Assembly (NCBI GenBank): GCA_016712315.1
Contig: JADJRG010000022.1
Location: forward strand, 744,001 to 808,000
From: Nannocystis sp.
GTDB taxonomy: Bacteria; Myxococcota_A; Polyangia; Nannocystales; Nannocystaceae
Direction of reading: 5' to 3'
Length of the DNA stretch: 64,000 nucleotides
The position numbers and the translations under genes are program-made. This document shows positions 18,024 through 28,300 of the stretch, one piece after another; positions within the stretch are counted from its first letter, which is position 1; every line of letters begins with the position of its first letter. Below the pieces are notes generated by a model. That model was not told where the DNA came from. It saw only the letters and a list, made by a program, of their open reading frames with translations, and ran no database searches.

Positions 18024-19440
18024 TCAAACCCCCGGCAGGCCCGAGCCGTCGACACCGAGCCGGGCCGCCTCTCGGATCGCGCTGTGGACCGCGCCGTGGA
18101 CGGTGCCGAAGTAGGGCCGGGAGGTCGCCTCGCCGGCGAAGAGCACCCGGTCGCCGACCGGCGCGGCGAGGCGATCGAAGTCCTCCATCGACTGTCCGAG
18201 CGCCGGGAAGCTGTACGAGCCGCGGCTCCACGGGTCGCTGCGCCAGCGCGTGACGTGGCTGGCCAGCGGCGCGGGGATCGGGCCGCCGTGCAGCCGCTCG
18301 AGCACGAGCAGGGCGTCGGCGACCAGCGTGTCGTCGTCGCGTACGTCGAGCTGCTCGCGGGCTCGGGCGCCGCCATGCAACAGGACCAGCGTGGGCGCGC
18401 CGGCGTCGGGGGTGATGTCGACGATGAAGGGGAACTCGCCGCGGGCCTCGCCGAGGTAGAGCCAGGCCAGGTCGCCCTCGCCCGCCGCCGACCAAAACGC
18501 CGACTCGAACCGCAGCACCACCTTCTCGAGGCTGCCCATCTCGAGCCGCCCGAGCGCGGTGAGCTTGTCGACGGGCAGCGGCGGCGAGAACGCGAGCGCG
18601 CCGGCCTTCAGCACGCCGAGCGGCACGGTCACGATCACGCGGTCGGCCTCGAGCAGCTCGTCCGCGCTGGTCCGAACGCGCGCGGCGAGCTCGTCGTACT
18701 CGACGGCCGCCGCTGGCGTGGCGAGCCGAACGTCGAGCCCTTCGGCGAGCGCGTCGATCAGCGATCGGTAGCCGCCTGACGATCAGGTGGTCGTCGTAGC
18801 CGAAGAACTCGTCCTCGCCGAAGATCGCGAGCGAGGTCCGCGTGGTCGGACCGCCGTAGTCGACCTCGAGTAGCAGCTGCTCGAGCACGAAGCGAGCGTG
18901 GCGCTCAACGTCGACCGTGAGCGCGAGGTCCTCGAGGTACAGGTCGATCGCGTCCTGCATGCTGGCGTCGTCGGGAAGTCGCTCGCGCAGCGACTCGATC
19001 ACCTCGGCGATCTCATCGGCGTGGACGAGCGCGGCGGCCTGCTCGGCGTCGCCGAGCGCCCGCTCCTCGACGGAGTCCCAGATCCGCGAGTAGTCGTAGA
19101 CGTGCTCGCGGGTGGCCAGGCCGAGGCCATCACACAGCGCCGCGACGGGGTTGCCCGCGCGGCCATGAATCCACGCCGCGCCGACGTCGACCGCTGCGCC
19201 CGCGAGCTCGAGCGTGTGCGTGCGACCGCCGATCCGATCGCGGGCCTCGACCACGACCACCTCGATGTCGGCGGCCTGCAAGAGCCGCGCGATGACCAGC
19301 CCGGCGACGCCTGCTCCGATCACGATCACGCGCCGGGTCGGACCAGGGATCTGGGCGAGCTCCGACACCCGGCACCCGAGCGCCGGCCCGGCGACGACGG
19401 TCAACAAGAGACGAACGAGATCGCGGCGAAGCACCGGCAC
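18024..19440 (-). CDS. Flavin-containing amine oxidase (MAO-like), frameshifted
   Basis: FAD-dependent oxidase of amines. It begins with a twin-Arg/lipoprotein-like leader (RRDLVRLLL...GPALGC). Then come the dinucleotide-binding motif VIVIGAGVAGLVIARLL, VVVEARDRIGGRTHT and DVGAAWIHG. The C-terminal half, in another frame, has RVIVTVPLGVL, then ARGEFPFIVDI and the FAD-contact end RVLFAGEATSRPYFGTVHGA. At about 18779 the first frame changes from HLIV to nonsense; dropping one A yields HLIV-GGYRSLIDALAEGL, the expected MAO segment. The whole would be about 470 residues, the normal family size. Starts at GTG 19440. The intact gene is plausible, but this copy reads as broken unless the extra base is an error. 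Confidence 0.8.
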
Positions 19441-19510
19441 CAGAGTACGCCCGCTTCAGCCGCGGCAGTAGAGGCCTGGTACGCCCAGGTAAGAGGTTCA
19501 AAGCCCATGC

Positions 19511-19612
19511 CCTTCAATGGGGCCTCCATAAAAAAGGGAGGAGAGGGCGTACGTCCGCCAGCGGAAAATCCGGGCCAACACCGGGCTTCAATGGGGCCTC
19601 CCTAAAAAAAGG
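19511..19612 (-). CRISPR. Trailer-end piece of the CRISPR array cut off by an ISL3 insertion
   Basis: 19511-19545 is a degenerate copy of the repeat (an internal C to A change, one A missing, altered end), followed by a 39-bp spacer. The first 28 bases of a perfect repeat lie at 19585-19612. The IS follows, and the remaining 8 bases (GAGGAGAT) are at 21035-21042. Degeneration at this end fits the distal, oldest side of the array. Confidence 0.85.
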
Positions 19613-21026
19613 GGCTCTTCTAACATGTTCGTGGATCCAGGATGGACCCCAAGGATGTGTTCTGCCGCGTGAAATCTCGGTTGTCTGGCAAACAGGTCGT
19701 GGCTGCGTTCGCGCACATCTCTTGGGGCCAGTTTTTACTGGCACAAGGGCCGCGCGGGATCGAGCATCTGGGCGTGCGCATCACCACGTTTCTACGACGC
19801 CTTTTGGGAATGGAGCAGGTCCGTGTCCTCGGTGCTGAGTTCGAGGAGGACAGGCTTGTCATCGACGTCGCGCCGAGCTGGACGAAGGGCCGCTGCTCGA
19901 CCTGCGGGGCCACGGGGCCGATCCGTGATCAGAGGGTGCGTCGGTGGCGGCACCTCGACGTCGGGGGGGTCGAGTGCGAGCTGCGTTACTCGATCCGCCG
20001 CGTCGAGTGTTCGTCGTGCGGCGTCAAGGTCGAGCAGGTTCCCTGGGCGGAGCACGACACGGGCTTCACGAAGGGCTTCGAGGACTTGATCGCTTTGATG
20101 GCCCAAAAGACAGATAAAACGACCGTCGCGCGGCTCTTGCGGATCGCCTGGCTGACGGTCGGCCGCGTGATCGAGCGGGTGGTCAAGCGCTACGGAGGAG
20201 ACCCCAGCGAGCGCCTCCGCGGGCTCCGTCGGATCGGCATCGATGAGCTCTCTTACCGCAAGCACCACCGCTACGTCACCGTCGTCGTCGACCTCGACAC
20301 ACGCCGCGTGGTCTGGGTCGCCGAGGGCAAGGACGCCGCCGCGCTCGACGGCTTCTTCGAGGCCCTGGGGCCCGCTGGGACGGCTGCGCTGAAGGTCGCG
20401 TCGATCGACATGTCGGGAGCCTTCAAGAAGGCGCTGCGCGAGCGGGCGCCCCACGTCCGCGTCGTCTTCGATCGCTTCCACGTCCAGCGCTTGGTACACG
20501 ACGCGCTCGACGAGATCCGCCGCGGTATGGTCGCTGAACTCCGCGACCCCGCCGAGAAGCGCGCCCTCAAGGGGACCCGCTTCGCGCTCCAGCGCTCGCC
20601 CTGGAAGCTCGACGCCGTCGCTCGCAACAAGCTCACAGAGCTCGAGAAGGAGAACCAGCCGCTCTACCGCGCCTACCTTATGAAGGAGTCCCTCGCGGCG
20701 ATCTTCGACACCGCATCTCCAGAGTCGATCCACAGCGACCTCACAGGCTGGCTGCGCTGGGTCGAGGCCGAAGGCTTGCCCCCGCTTGTCAAGGCCGCTG
20801 AGACGATCGCTGCGCACTTCGACGGGATCACCGCCTACATCACTGTCGGCGTCACCAACGCGATCACCGAAGGCTTCAACCGCAAAGCCCGCGTCGTCAC
20901 CTCCCGCGCCTACGGCTTCAAACGTCTCTCCAGCTTCGCCGCTATGCTGCTGCTCTGCTGTGGCGGTCTCTCCATTCCTTGGCCTCATGTGATGCCTCTT
21001 TAACCCATGAATGTGTTAGGAGAGCC
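19613..21026 (+). mobile_element. ISL3-family insertion sequence inside a CRISPR repeat
   Basis: 1,414 bp. The left end reads GGCTCTTCTAACATGTTC; the right end, reverse-complemented, reads GGCTCTCCTAACACATTC, an imperfect inverted repeat. AAAAAAGG at 19605-19612 is repeated at 21027-21034, the 8-bp duplication expected for ISL3. One transposase gene fills the element. Excision would restore a complete 36-bp CRISPR repeat. Confidence 0.92.
19642..21003 (+). CDS. ISL3-family transposase
   Basis: A 453-residue transposase. Near residue 90 a zinc-binding pattern CSTCGATGPIRDQRVRRWRH leads into YSIRRVECSSCGVKVEQVPW, the ISL3 N-terminal zinc finger. The catalytic DDE core follows: RRIGIDELSYRKHHRYVTVV (first Asp), VASIDMSGAFKKAL (second Asp) and the late VTNAITEGFNRKARVV with the Glu. 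The reading frame is intact and starts 29 bp inside the left terminus, so this copy could be active. The first 56 residues before MEQVRVLG are unusual for the family; the true start may be that later Met (about 19810). Confidence 0.92.
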   Translation: MDPKDVFCRVKSRLSGKQVVAAFAHISWGQFLLAQGPRGIEHLGVRITTFLRRLLGMEQVRVLGAEFEEDRLVIDVAPSWTKGRCSTCGATGPIRDQRVRRWRHLDVGGVECELRYSIRRVECSSCGVKVEQVPWAEHDTGFTKGFEDLIALMAQKTDKTTVARLLRIAWLTVGRVIERVVKRYGGDPSERLRGLRRIGIDELSYRKHHRYVTVVVDLDTRRVVWVAEGKDAAALDGFFEALGPAGTAALKVASIDMSGAFKKALRERAPHVRVVFDRFHVQRLVHDALDEIRRGMVAELRDPAEKRALKGTRFALQRSPWKLDAVARNKLTELEKENQPLYRAYLMKESLAAIFDTASPESIHSDLTGWLRWVEAEGLPPLVKAAETIAAHFDGITAYITVGVTNAITEGFNRKARVVTSRAYGFKRLSSFAAMLLLCCGGLSIPWPHVMPL

Positions 21027-21034
21027 AAAAAAGG

Positions 21035-24000
21035 GAGGAGATCGTTGGTGTCCGGCCAGAGCGACGGCTATCGCGTCGACTCCTTCACGACCCCCTAAAA
21101 AAAGGGAGGAGATCGTTGGTGTCCGGCCTGCCAGACGGCCCGCGCCGCCCGCCGCTTCAATGGGGCCTCCCTAAAAAAAGGGAGGAGATACCATCACCAC
21201 CAACGACACCCCCAACAGCACCGTCTAGCTTCAATGGGGCCTCCCTAAAAAAAGGGAGGAGATATGCGGCTATCCTGCGCCATCGATGGCGTTTCGCGCG
21301 CTTCAATGGGGCCTCCCTAAAAAAAGGGAGGAGATATCGCGGCGCTGCGGACCATCGCCCGCGGCGTCGTCGCGCTTCAATGGGGCCTCCCTAAAAAAAG
21401 GGAGGAGATCATCCAAGACTTTAGCGCACTGTCCTCCGATGAGCGGCTTCAATGGGGCCTCCCTAAAAAAAGGGAGGAGATGCGACCGCAGCGGCGAAGC
21501 AGGCCGCCAAGGCGGCGAAGGCTTCAATGGGGCCTCCCTAAAAAAAGGGAGGAGATAGGAGGCCGCCGGCTGTAGTAGCCGCCCACGCAAGGATGCTTCA
21601 ATGGGGCCTCCCTAAAAAAAGGGAGGAGATAGGCATGGGCCATGGGCCCGGAAGGAGACGGCAAGTGAAGCTTCAATGGGGCCTCCCTAAAAAAAGGGAG
21701 GAGATAATCGGCCGTTCGCGGCCGCGTACGCGGCGCCCAGCGCTTCAATGGGGCCTCCCTAAAAAAAGGGAGGAGATCGGCACGGCGCGCCATCACCTGC
21801 GGTAGGTCGACGGCTTCAATGGGGCCTCCCTAAAAAAAGGGAGGAGATCCGACGGGCTGCTCAAGACAGGCGACGCTCTCGATCCAGTGGCTTCAATGGG
21901 GCCTCCCTAAAAAAAGGGAGGAGATAGGTGGCGGAGGTGAGGGCGGCGGACGGGCTGGCAGAGCTTCAATGGGGCCTCCCTAAAAAAAGGGAGGAGATCC
22001 GTAGAGCACGCTCACGCGTGCCTCGCCGAGATCGCTTCAATGGGGCCTCCCTAAAAAAAGGGAGGAGATTAGAGATCCTCGCCGGCCAGCGTGCGCGCGC
22101 CGACGAGGCTTCAATGGGGCCTCCCTAAAAAAAGGGAGGAGATGGTATCGCCGCGGTGCTGTTCGGCCGCGTGGCCAGGCTTCAATGGGGCCTCCCTAAA
22201 AAAAGGGAGGAGATCTGGGCGCGTACGTGCTGGACGGGCTGGCGGAGCTGCTGCTTCAATGGGGCCTCCCTAAAAAAAGGGAGGAGATAGGATCCTTTAG
22301 GTCGATCTTAGATCTTCGTTGGAGTGCTTCAATGGGGCCTCCCTAAAAAAAGGGAGGAGATGCCCACCCGCGGCCAGCGGCGCCCGTGTGCGCGTAGCGG
22401 CTTCAATGGGGCCTCCCTAAAAAAAGGGAGGAGATGCGCCTCCCGCAGCAGCAGAGGCCACGGCCTCTCGCCGCCGCTTCAATGGGGCCTCCCTAAAAAA
22501 AGGGAGGAGATGCCCGCTGGGCCTCCTCGCGCAGGATCCGCTCGACCGTCGCTTCAATGGGGCCTCCCTAAAAAAAGGGAGGAGATAACGCTGACGCGTG
22601 AGCACGGCCCGAAGATCAAAGGCTTCAATGGGGCCTCCCTAAAAAAAGGGAGGAGATCGGCGCTCCGGCGCGCCGCGCCGGCCTTCACCGGGTCACGCTT
22701 CAATGGGGCCTCCCTAAAAAAAGGGAGGAGATTCGACGACGGCTGGTTGGTGCCGATCAAGTCTTGGCTTCAATGGGGCCTCCCTAAAAAAAGGGAGGAG
22801 ATGGTCAACAAGCTGAGGGACAAAGCGACGCGGATGCGGGCTTCAATGGGGCCTCCCTAAAAAAAGGGAGGAGATCAGCACCTCATTCAGCGCCCCGCTC
22901 GCGTCGTACGAGCTTCAATGGGGCCTCCCTAAAAAAAGGGAGGAGATGGCGCGCCTGGGAGGCGTGGTGTCGGCGGGTCATGGAGCTTCAATGGGGCCTC
23001 CCTAAAAAAAGGGAGGAGATGCGACCTGACCGCCTGTGTCGGTGGCGGCGGGCAGGGGCTTCAATGGGGCCTCCCTAAAAAAAGGGAGGAGATGGAACGT
23101 AGCCGACGGTGAACGCCTCCTGCGCATCGGGCGCTTCAATGGGGCCTCCCTAAAAAAAGGGAGGAGATGCGCGCGAAGGCCGAAGAACTGATGGCGGACG
23201 GCGAGAGGCTTCAATGGGGCCTCCCTAAAAAAAGGGAGGAGATACAGGCGACGCCAGCGCTGATCATCGCCTCCATGCTTCAATGGGGCCTCCCTAAAAA
23301 AAGGGAGGAGATAGCTCAGCCCGCTTCCGGCCGACCACCAGGGTGAGGCTTCAATGGGGCCTCCCTAAAAAAAGGGAGGAGATACGCGTGGGCCGCAGGT
23401 GGTCGCCGCCGGCACCTACGCTTCAATGGGGCCTCCCTAAAAAAAGGGAGGAGATCCGAGCGGCCACAGAGGCGGCGAGGGTGGCCAAGGAGCTTCAATG
23501 GGGCCTCCCTAAAAAAAGGGAGGAGATCCGGGCCCGACGAGGTGCTTTGACGCCGACACGGACATGCTTCAATGGGGCCTCCCTAAAAAAAGGGAGGAGA
23601 TCGCGATCCCCGAGCGCAGGCGCGTGCCAACGCGCGAAGCTTCAATGGGGCCTCCCTAAAAAAAGGGAGGAGATCCTGCGCCGCGTCACCCTCTCGGCCC
23701 GATCCACCCGCTTCAATGGGGCCTCCCTAAAAAAAGGGAGGAGATCGGCGCTCTCGTGGAAGAGGCCGCCACCATCGCCCGCCTGGCTTCAATGGGGCCT
23801 CCCTAAAAAAAGGGAGGAGATGCTCGGGCTCGACGACCGGCGCGGGCGACACACGATACGCTTCAATGGGGCCTCCCTAAAAAAAGGGAGGAGATTCTTT
23901 TCCTGCACAGCGAGAGCAGCGCCAACGTCGGCTTCAATGGGGCCTCCCTAAAAAAAGGGAGGAGATTAGGCTCAGCACATGCGAACCCTCCACCCGACCG

Positions 24001-24918
24001 CCCAGCTTCAATGGGGCCTCCCTAAAAAAAGGGAGGAGATGCAGAAACGTCGCCGCGTGCACGCCGCCAAACCAAGAGCTTCAATGGGGCCTCCCTAAAA
24101 AAAGGGAGGAGATGCGAGCTCTTCCTCGCAGAGCCCGGCGGCGAGGCGCTTCAATGGGGCCTCCCTAAAAAAAGGGAGGAGATAGAGATGGCGTTGAAGA
24201 CGGCGATTCGGCAGCTCTTGCTTCAATGGGGCCTCCCTAAAAAAAGGGAGGAGATCGGCCCGTCGCGCGGCGCGTGCTGGGTCTCGTTTGCGCTTCAATG
24301 GGGCCTCCCTAAAAAAAGGGAGGAGATGCGTTTGGGGCCGCCGACGTCCTCGACCTTGAGCGCCGCGCTTCAATGGGGCCTCCCTAAAAAAAGGGAGGAG
24401 ATGTGAGGCCTCCATGAACGCCGCGCCGAGCTCGCGGCTTCAATGGGGCCTCCCTAAAAAAAGGGAGGAGATGCTGCCCTTAACGCCGCAGTGCCGGCCC
24501 TCCTTCACGCTTCAATGGGGCCTCCCTAAAAAAAGGGAGGAGATGTCTACGAGGGCGGCTCGGTGAACTACGCGCAGGCCGCTGACGTGCTTCAATGGGG
24601 CCTCCCTAAAAAAAGGGAGGAGATTTCTGATTCTCGACGCTCACGCCGAGGTGCACGTTGGCTTCAATGGGGCCTCCCTAAAAAAAGGGAGGAGATTCTG
24701 CCCGATGCGGGTGTTCCCGCGGGGCGACAAGGCGCTTCAATGGGGCCTCCCTAAAAAAAGGGAGGAGATGGCGCCTGCTCGTCGGCCCAGACGGCGCCTT
24801 CCCGGAGTAGCTTCAATGGGGCCTCCCTAAAAAAAGGGAGGAGATATCTGTAGCTCGTCTGGGTCCATGTCATCGGCCGTGTGCTTCAATGGGGCCTCCC
24901 TAAAAAAAGGGAGGAGAT
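21035..24918 (-). CRISPR. Main CRISPR array: 52 intact 36-bp repeats plus partial repeats
   Basis: Perfect repeats run from 21154 to 24918 (first 21154-21189, last 24883-24918), giving 51 spacers of 33-44 bp. On the plus strand each repeat is GCTTCAATGGGG, then CCTCCC, loop TAAAAAAA, GGGAGG, AGAT. The 6-bp arms form a hairpin. Read on the minus strand the repeat ends ATTGAAGC, like the 8-nt handle of many type I/III repeats, so transcription is probably leftward with the leader right of 24918. At 21078-21113 a repeat keeps only its last 21 bases. The spacers on either side of it both begin CGTTGGTGTCCGGCC, a local duplication. No cas gene is present in this window. Confidence 0.97.
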
Positions 24919-25328
24919 ACCCCCCGGTCCAGGTCACCCGGATCCTTGGGGAATTTTGCGTGTCGCGCACGCGGGGCGAATTCGCGCTGGAATTCTGGCG
25001 CTCTTGTTCGGCGGGGCGGATTTTGAAACAGCGTTTTGCCCGGCCTGCGAGCGGCTGTAGGGCATTTTGCACGCAAGGCCGGGGATTCCGACATCATCGG
25101 CCCGCGTGCGTTTTCGGGATACCACGGGGGTTGGTCCCCTGGCAAGGGTGCGGAGGTGGTTGGGCACGTGGGCGAGGGTAACCTGGCTGGCGCGCGAGCG
25201 GCGGGCATGTCCAGGTCTGGGAGGGCCGCGCGACCTTGTGCAGCGCGCTCCTGAGCCGATCCTCTGGTTGAGCGACTGCCGCCCCTCTGCCACTGTATCG
25301 CTGCGGCACTGCGCCCCCATCGCGCGCC
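24919..25328. other. Gene-free region holding the probable CRISPR leader and kinase promoter
   Basis: 410 bp without a credible gene. The part next to the last repeat is richer in A/T than its surroundings, with several TTTTG-containing words (GGAATTTTGCG, GGATTTTGAAAC, GGCATTTTGCAC) between 24949 and 25075, fitting a leader read on the minus strand. The right copy of the 27-bp direct repeat lies at 25129-25155. No confident -35/-10 pair was found for the kinase gene that starts at 25329. Confidence 0.5.
25129..25155. repeat. 27-bp direct repeat, right copy
   Basis: 26 of 27 bases match 17991-18017 in the same orientation. It sits 210 bp beyond the last CRISPR repeat and 174 bp before the kinase start. 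Confidence 0.7.
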
Positions 25329-28300
25329 ATGGCACCTCAGCACGACGCAACCGAGCGCACCCTGCACGCCGCAGTTGGAGTCGATCCGACCGTCGTCGCT
25401 GGTTCCCCGCCGTCGCCGGCGGATCCCGCCGCGGACGGGGCTCCACTCGAGCGAGGCCGACTGCTCGGCCGTTACATCCTTCTGGATCGCCTCGGCAGCG
25501 GCGGCATGGGCGCGGTCTACGTCGCCTACGATCCGGAGCTGGATCGCAAGGTCGCCATCAAGGTCATGCACGCCGGCCCAGGGGTCGACGCCAGCGCCGA
25601 CAAGCGCGCCCGCCTCCTCCGCGAGGCCCAGGCTATGGCCCGCCTCACCCACCCCAACGTCGTCGCGATCTACGACGTCGGCACCTTTGAGGATCAAGTC
25701 TTCATCGCCATGGAGCTCATCGACGGCGAGACCCTCGGCGACTGGCTCAAGAGGGCCCGCCCGAGCTGGCCGGAGATCGTCCAGGTCTTTATCGCCGCGG
25801 GCCGCGGCCTCGAGGCAGCCCATCAAGCCGACATCGTCCACCGCGACTTCAAACCCGAGAACGTGCTCATCGGCGCTGACGGCCGCGTCCGCGTGCTCGA
25901 CTTCGGCCTCGCCCGCCAGATCGTCGGTACCGAGCAGCTCACCGCGCCTCCTCGCCGCGTCGCGGCCCCGCCTCAGGGTCTCAGCCTGGATCACCCCACG
26001 CAAGATCTCCTCCACAGCCAAGTCACCCGCTACGGCGCCGTCATCGGCACCCCCGCGTACATGTCCCCGGAGCAGCACCTCGGCGCCCCGGCTGACGCGC
26101 GCAGCGATCAGTACAGCTTCTGCGTCGCCCTCTACGAGGCCTTCTACGGCCAGCGCCCCTTTGACGGAGAGACCTACCTCGCCTTGATCGCCGCGGTCAC
26201 GCGCGGCGCCCCCCGCCCGCCGCCCCGCGCGCACGCGGTCCCCTCTGGACTCGCCGCGATCGTCCTACGCGGCCTCGAGACCGACCCTGCGCGTCGCCAC
26301 CCCACCATGTCCGCCTTGCTCGCCGAGCTCAGCCGCGATCCGCGGGCGCGTCGCCGCCGCAGCCTCGCCCTCGCCGGCGCCCTCGGCCTCGCGGCCCTCC
26401 TCGCGGGCGGCCTGTGGCAACGCGACCGCGTCCATGAGCAGCGCTGCCGCACCGAGCGCCAGAGCTTCGCCGACGCCTGGACGCCGGAGATCGCCGCCGC
26501 CCTCGAGGCCGCCTTCCTCGCCACCGAGATCCCCCACGCAGCCGCCACCTGGTCCCGCGTAGGTCCTGCCCTCGCCGCCTACAGCGGCCAGCTCGCCGAC
26601 GCCGCGCACGCCTCCTGCGTCGCCACCGTCATCCAGCGGGAGCAAGAGGAGCCCGCCCATCAGCGCCAGCTCGCCTGCCTCAGCCGCCAACGCGCCCGCC
26701 TCCAAGGCGTCACCGAGCTCCTCCGCCACGCCCAGCCGGACGATCTGCTCGCCGCGATCCAGGCCACCTACCAGCTCCCACCGCCCTCGCTCTGCCGCGA
26801 TCCCGAAGTGCTCACCGGCCCCGCCGATCCGCACGATCCAGCCCAGTTCGCCGGTGAGGCCGCGCTCCACCGCGATCTTGATCGAGCCCACGCCCTCGCC
26901 CTCACGGGCCGCACCGCCGCCGCGCTCGAGGCCGCGAGGGCCCTCCGCGAGCGCGCCCTCGCCCTCGACGATCCGTCGATCACCGCCGAGCTCGCCCTCC
27001 TCCACGCCATCACCGCCGAGACCATCGATCGCCGCGAGTCCCGCGACGCGGCCCACCGCGGCCTCATCGCCGCGATCCAGAGCGGCCATGATCGCCTCGC
27101 CGCCGAGCTCGCCGTCCACACCGCCGTCCTCGAGTCATGGTCTGAAGGACAGCATGAAGCCGGCCACCGCGCCCTCGATCAGGCCGCCGCGTGGCTGCGG
27201 CGCGGCGGCGGAGATCCGCGCGTCGAGGCGCTGCTCCTGCGCACCCGCGCCCGGATCTTCAGCATCGAGCGCCGCTTTGACGACGCCCGCCGCGCCTTGA
27301 ACAGCGCCCGCGAGCTCGTCGATCGCCACCACCTCGGCCCGATCCTCCGCGCCGATCTCCTCCGCCTGCTCGCCAGCGTCGAGTGGACCGCTGGTCAGCA
27401 GGCGCCCGCCCGCGAGCTCTGGGCTCAGACCCTCCGCCTCGACCTCGAGATCTTCGGCGAAGACCACCCCAACGTCGCTCAGGACCTCAACAACATGGGC
27501 GTCCAGGAGATCCAGCGAGGCGCCCCTGAGGCCGCCGCCCCGCTCCTCGAGCGTTCACTGCAGATCCGCCGGCGCGCCCTCGGCGATCGCAGCTACCTCG
27601 TCGGCGAGAGCCTCATCAACCTCGGCCTGCTCGCCTCGGCGCGGGGCGACCATCAGCTCGCCCTCACCCACCTGCTCGCCGCTCATGAGCGCCTGCGCGA
27701 GCACTTCCCGCCGGGTCACGAGCGGGTCATCATGGTCGAGAGCAACATCGGCGCGATCCTCATCGAGCTCGCTCGCGGCGACGACGCCGCCCCGTACCTC
27801 GAGTCTGCCTTGCTCGCCGCCGGCGACGAAGCCGCGCAAGGCCTCGCCCCGCGGACCAACCTCGCCCACCTCGCCTTCACCCGCGCCCGCCTCGCCGCCT
27901 GCCGCGGCGACCTCGAGGTCGCCGCCCAGCAGCGCACGATCGCCGCCCAGCACCTCGCCCGCGCCCTCGCCGACGGCGAGCGGCTCTTCGCCGGCGACCA
28001 CCCCTTCTTCGCTGAGGTTCTCATCCTCGCCGCGCGCCTCGCTCACCTCAGCGGCCAGCTCCCCGAGGCCCGCGCCTACCTCGATCGAGCGCTCACGCTC
28101 GCCAGCGCCAAGCTCGGCGACGACACCATGCACACCGCCCAGATCCACATCGTCGACGCCGAGCTTCACCTCCTCCGCGGCGACCGCCCCGCCGCGATCG
28201 CCGCCGCAGAGCGCGGCCTCGCGCTCGGCGCCGCCGCCGAGCGCCCAGAGCTCGGGGCCGAGCTCCGCTTCGTCCTCGCCCGCGCCCTCTGGAGCGCCCG

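Noticed and set aside
18001..19440. Amine oxidase read as one open frame of 479 codons
   Set aside because: The last third is Arg/Ala nonsense; the family motifs continue in another frame from about 18779.
19792..20988. 398-codon frame antisense to the ISL3 transposase
   Set aside because: Shadow of a gene with clear zinc finger and DDE motifs.
21116..25072. Many open frames across the CRISPR array giving repeated peptides such as LQWGLPKKREEI or LLPFFREAPLK
   Set aside because: They are translations of the repeat itself, interrupted at random by spacers; no codon bias, no conserved protein.
17991..25155. tRNA gene at the 27-bp direct repeats
   Set aside because: No cloverleaf could be drawn; only an anticodon-arm-like piece is present.
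24919..25328. cas or other small gene between the array and the kinase gene
   Set aside because: No frame had coherent composition, start and ribosome site.
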